Shown here: positions 63,202-64,000 of the stretch, one piece after another
Position numbering within the stretch: the stretch's first letter is position 1
How the letters are laid out: the number at the start of each line of letters is the position of its first letter
From: DASWJZ01 sp963720705
Lineage (GTDB): Bacteria > Pseudomonadota > Alphaproteobacteria > Rhizobiales > Afifellaceae
DNA length: 64,000 nucleotides
NCBI GenBank assembly: GCA_963720705.1
Contig: CAVRGJ010000007.1
Location: 310,001-374,000 of the forward strand
Reading direction: 5' to 3'
The notes under the pieces: generated by a model
Databases searched by the model: none
Seen by the model: only the letters and a program-made list of their open reading frames with translations
What the model was told of the DNA's origin: nothing
Program-made: the position numbers and the translations under genes

Positions 63202-64000
63202 CTATTTGCTTTCACCTTGGGCTAGCGCAGACTTGGCCTTGATAACCTTGAGAACTGCGGCGGCCATGCGATGGCCTATTACCGTTGGGACGGCATTTCC
63301 TAGTTGTCGGGTCGCCGCCTTCCAACTGCCCAAGACGTCGAACTCATCAGGGAAGCCTTGTAGTCGAGCCATCTCGCGAATCGTGAAATACCTCACTTTG
63401 CCATTCCTGCATGCGAGCATGTTCTCGCCGCCGGGAACTCCATGGTCGCCTGCCTTTAGCGCCTTAGCTGGCTCGTCGAAGCAGCTGCCGGTGTGGTTGG
63501 GGTATGCGCGAGCGCCAGTATGCTGCCAATGGCCCGCGACGTCTTCTCGCTTTGTGGGGGGCGGAAGATCGCCGACTGCATCCCGTACCGTCACCCACGG
63601 AAGTTCGTCTGGCTTGGCCCGGAGTTCTAGCGTGCGTTTCAACGCCAATGCTTCCGCCGCCGATGAGGGCTCGCAGACGCGACGCGCGCCATGCCGTTTC
63701 CAGTAGTCGCGCTCGACGTGTTTCGACCAAGCCAAGGCCGCCAATGAATGGGTGGCGGCTGGAAATGTCCAGTCCTCTCCATATTCCATCGCGACGCCAA
63801 TGATGATAGCGCGATGCCGCTTTTGCGGAGCTCCATAGTCGGCCGCGTTGATGGCCTCGGCCAGGACTCGATACTCCGGTCCTTTTCGGGACCACTTCGC
63901 GTGGCGCCGCAGTCTTGCCAGATGTGACCGCCACGGTTCGCTGCGACGAACAACATCTGGGAACGACAACTGAAGCTTGATGTATTCAAAGTAGCTGGCG
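63202..64000 (-). CDS. DNA cytosine-5 methyltransferase, C-terminal part (partial)
   Basis: A frame open through the right edge of the window gives about 265 residues of the protein's C-terminal part. GAPQKRHRAIIIGV is motif VIII, FTIREMARLQGFPDEF is motif IX and RQLGNAVPTVIGHRMAAAVL is motif X of the C5-methyltransferase family, which methylates DNA cytosines with AdoMet. The catalytic PCQ motif IV and the AdoMet motif I must lie outside the window. WTFPAATHSL and the region before motif IX would be the target-recognition stretch. Whether a restriction enzyme or Vsr partner follows cannot be seen here. Confidence 0.88.
   Translation of the reverse strand, partial: ASYFEYIKLQLSFPDVVRRSEPWRSHLARLRRHAKWSRKGPEYRVLAEAINAADYGAPQKRHRAIIIGVAMEYGEDWTFPAATHSLAALAWSKHVERDYWKRHGARRVCEPSSAAEALALKRTLELRAKPDELPWVTVRDAVGDLPPPTKREDVAGHWQHTGARAYPNHTGSCFDEPAKALKAGDHGVPGGENMLACRNGKVRYFTIREMARLQGFPDEFDVLGSWKAATRQLGNAVPTVIGHRMAAAVLKVIKAKSALAQGESK

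Overview
This window is about 64 kb of GC-rich chromosomal DNA from an alphaproteobacterium, most likely of the order Hyphomicrobiales (Rhizobiales). The support is the gene repertoire: a MucR/Ros zinc-finger regulator, an IalB-family protein, a TIGR03808 Tat-exported beta-helix protein, a rhizobial-type asparaginase, DUF1491/DUF5330/DUF6456 proteins, a split DUF1254/DUF1214 pair, and alphaproteobacterial palindromic repeats. No phage, integrase, plasmid or CRISPR locus is visible. The only mobile DNA is a decayed transposase tail near 25.8 kb. The window opens inside a LysE-type exporter gene and closes inside a DNA cytosine methyltransferase gene.

Layout. 0-4.9 kb: exporter tail, acyl-CoA ligase, DUF1499 membrane protein, metallo-beta-lactamase-fold hydrolase and the biotin transporter BioY. 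4.9-10.4 kb: a five-gene dipeptide/oligopeptide ABC operon on the minus strand (order A-B-C-D-F), with its binding-protein gene frameshifted. 10.6-12.8 kb: CorA, a FAS1-domain protein, and tRNA-Pro(CGG) and tRNA-Gln(TTG). 12.8-21.5 kb: a signalling block with a REC-DUF3369-kinase, an OmpR-type regulator, a small exported protein, a large membrane kinase directly coupled to an orphan peptide-binding protein, and a GGDEF protein with a duplicated sensory module. 21.6-25.9 kb: aminotransferase, ThuA-like protein, Gfo/Idh/MocA dehydrogenase and GFA-family protein, followed by a scar made of a duplicated dehydrogenase 3' end and an IS5-type remnant. 25.9-31.8 kb: YdeI-like protein, a short CDF-type transporter, an orphan DNA amino-methyltransferase and a MacAB-type efflux operon. 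31.9-39.6 kb: asparaginase, IalB, TIGR03808 protein, both methylmalonyl-CoA mutase subunits and two small conserved proteins. 39.7-50.5 kb: HerA-like ATPase, M20 peptidase, DUF3291, LOG-family protein (frameshifted), haloacid dehalogenase, branched-chain aminotransferase, two damaged c-type cytochrome genes, Fe/Mn superoxide dismutase and oligopeptidase B. 50.6-64 kb: two ion-transporter-superfamily permeases, mucR (frameshifted), a DnaA-domain-IV-like protein with a DUF6456 partner, SufE, DUF5330, an operon of a kinase-like membrane protein plus a peptidoglycan-binding protein plus DUF1491, DUF1254/DUF1214, a bifunctional class A PBP, and the cytosine methyltransferase.

The most striking global feature is seven apparent single-base indels that break five otherwise well-conserved genes (dppA, a LOG-family gene, cytochrome c-prime, a diheme cytochrome c, mucR). 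In each gene the length arithmetic restores one full-length frame when the indels are corrected. This could reflect residual base-calling errors in the assembly, real decay, or both; the cytochrome c-prime gene also lacks the second cysteine of its heme motif, which favours real damage there. The most interesting biological candidates are the kinase/orphan binding-protein pair at 16.0-19.9 kb, the kinase-like protein without a phospho-accepting histidine and its small operon at 57.1-59.7 kb, and the small DnaA-like protein with its overlapping DUF6456 gene at 54.7-56.0 kb.
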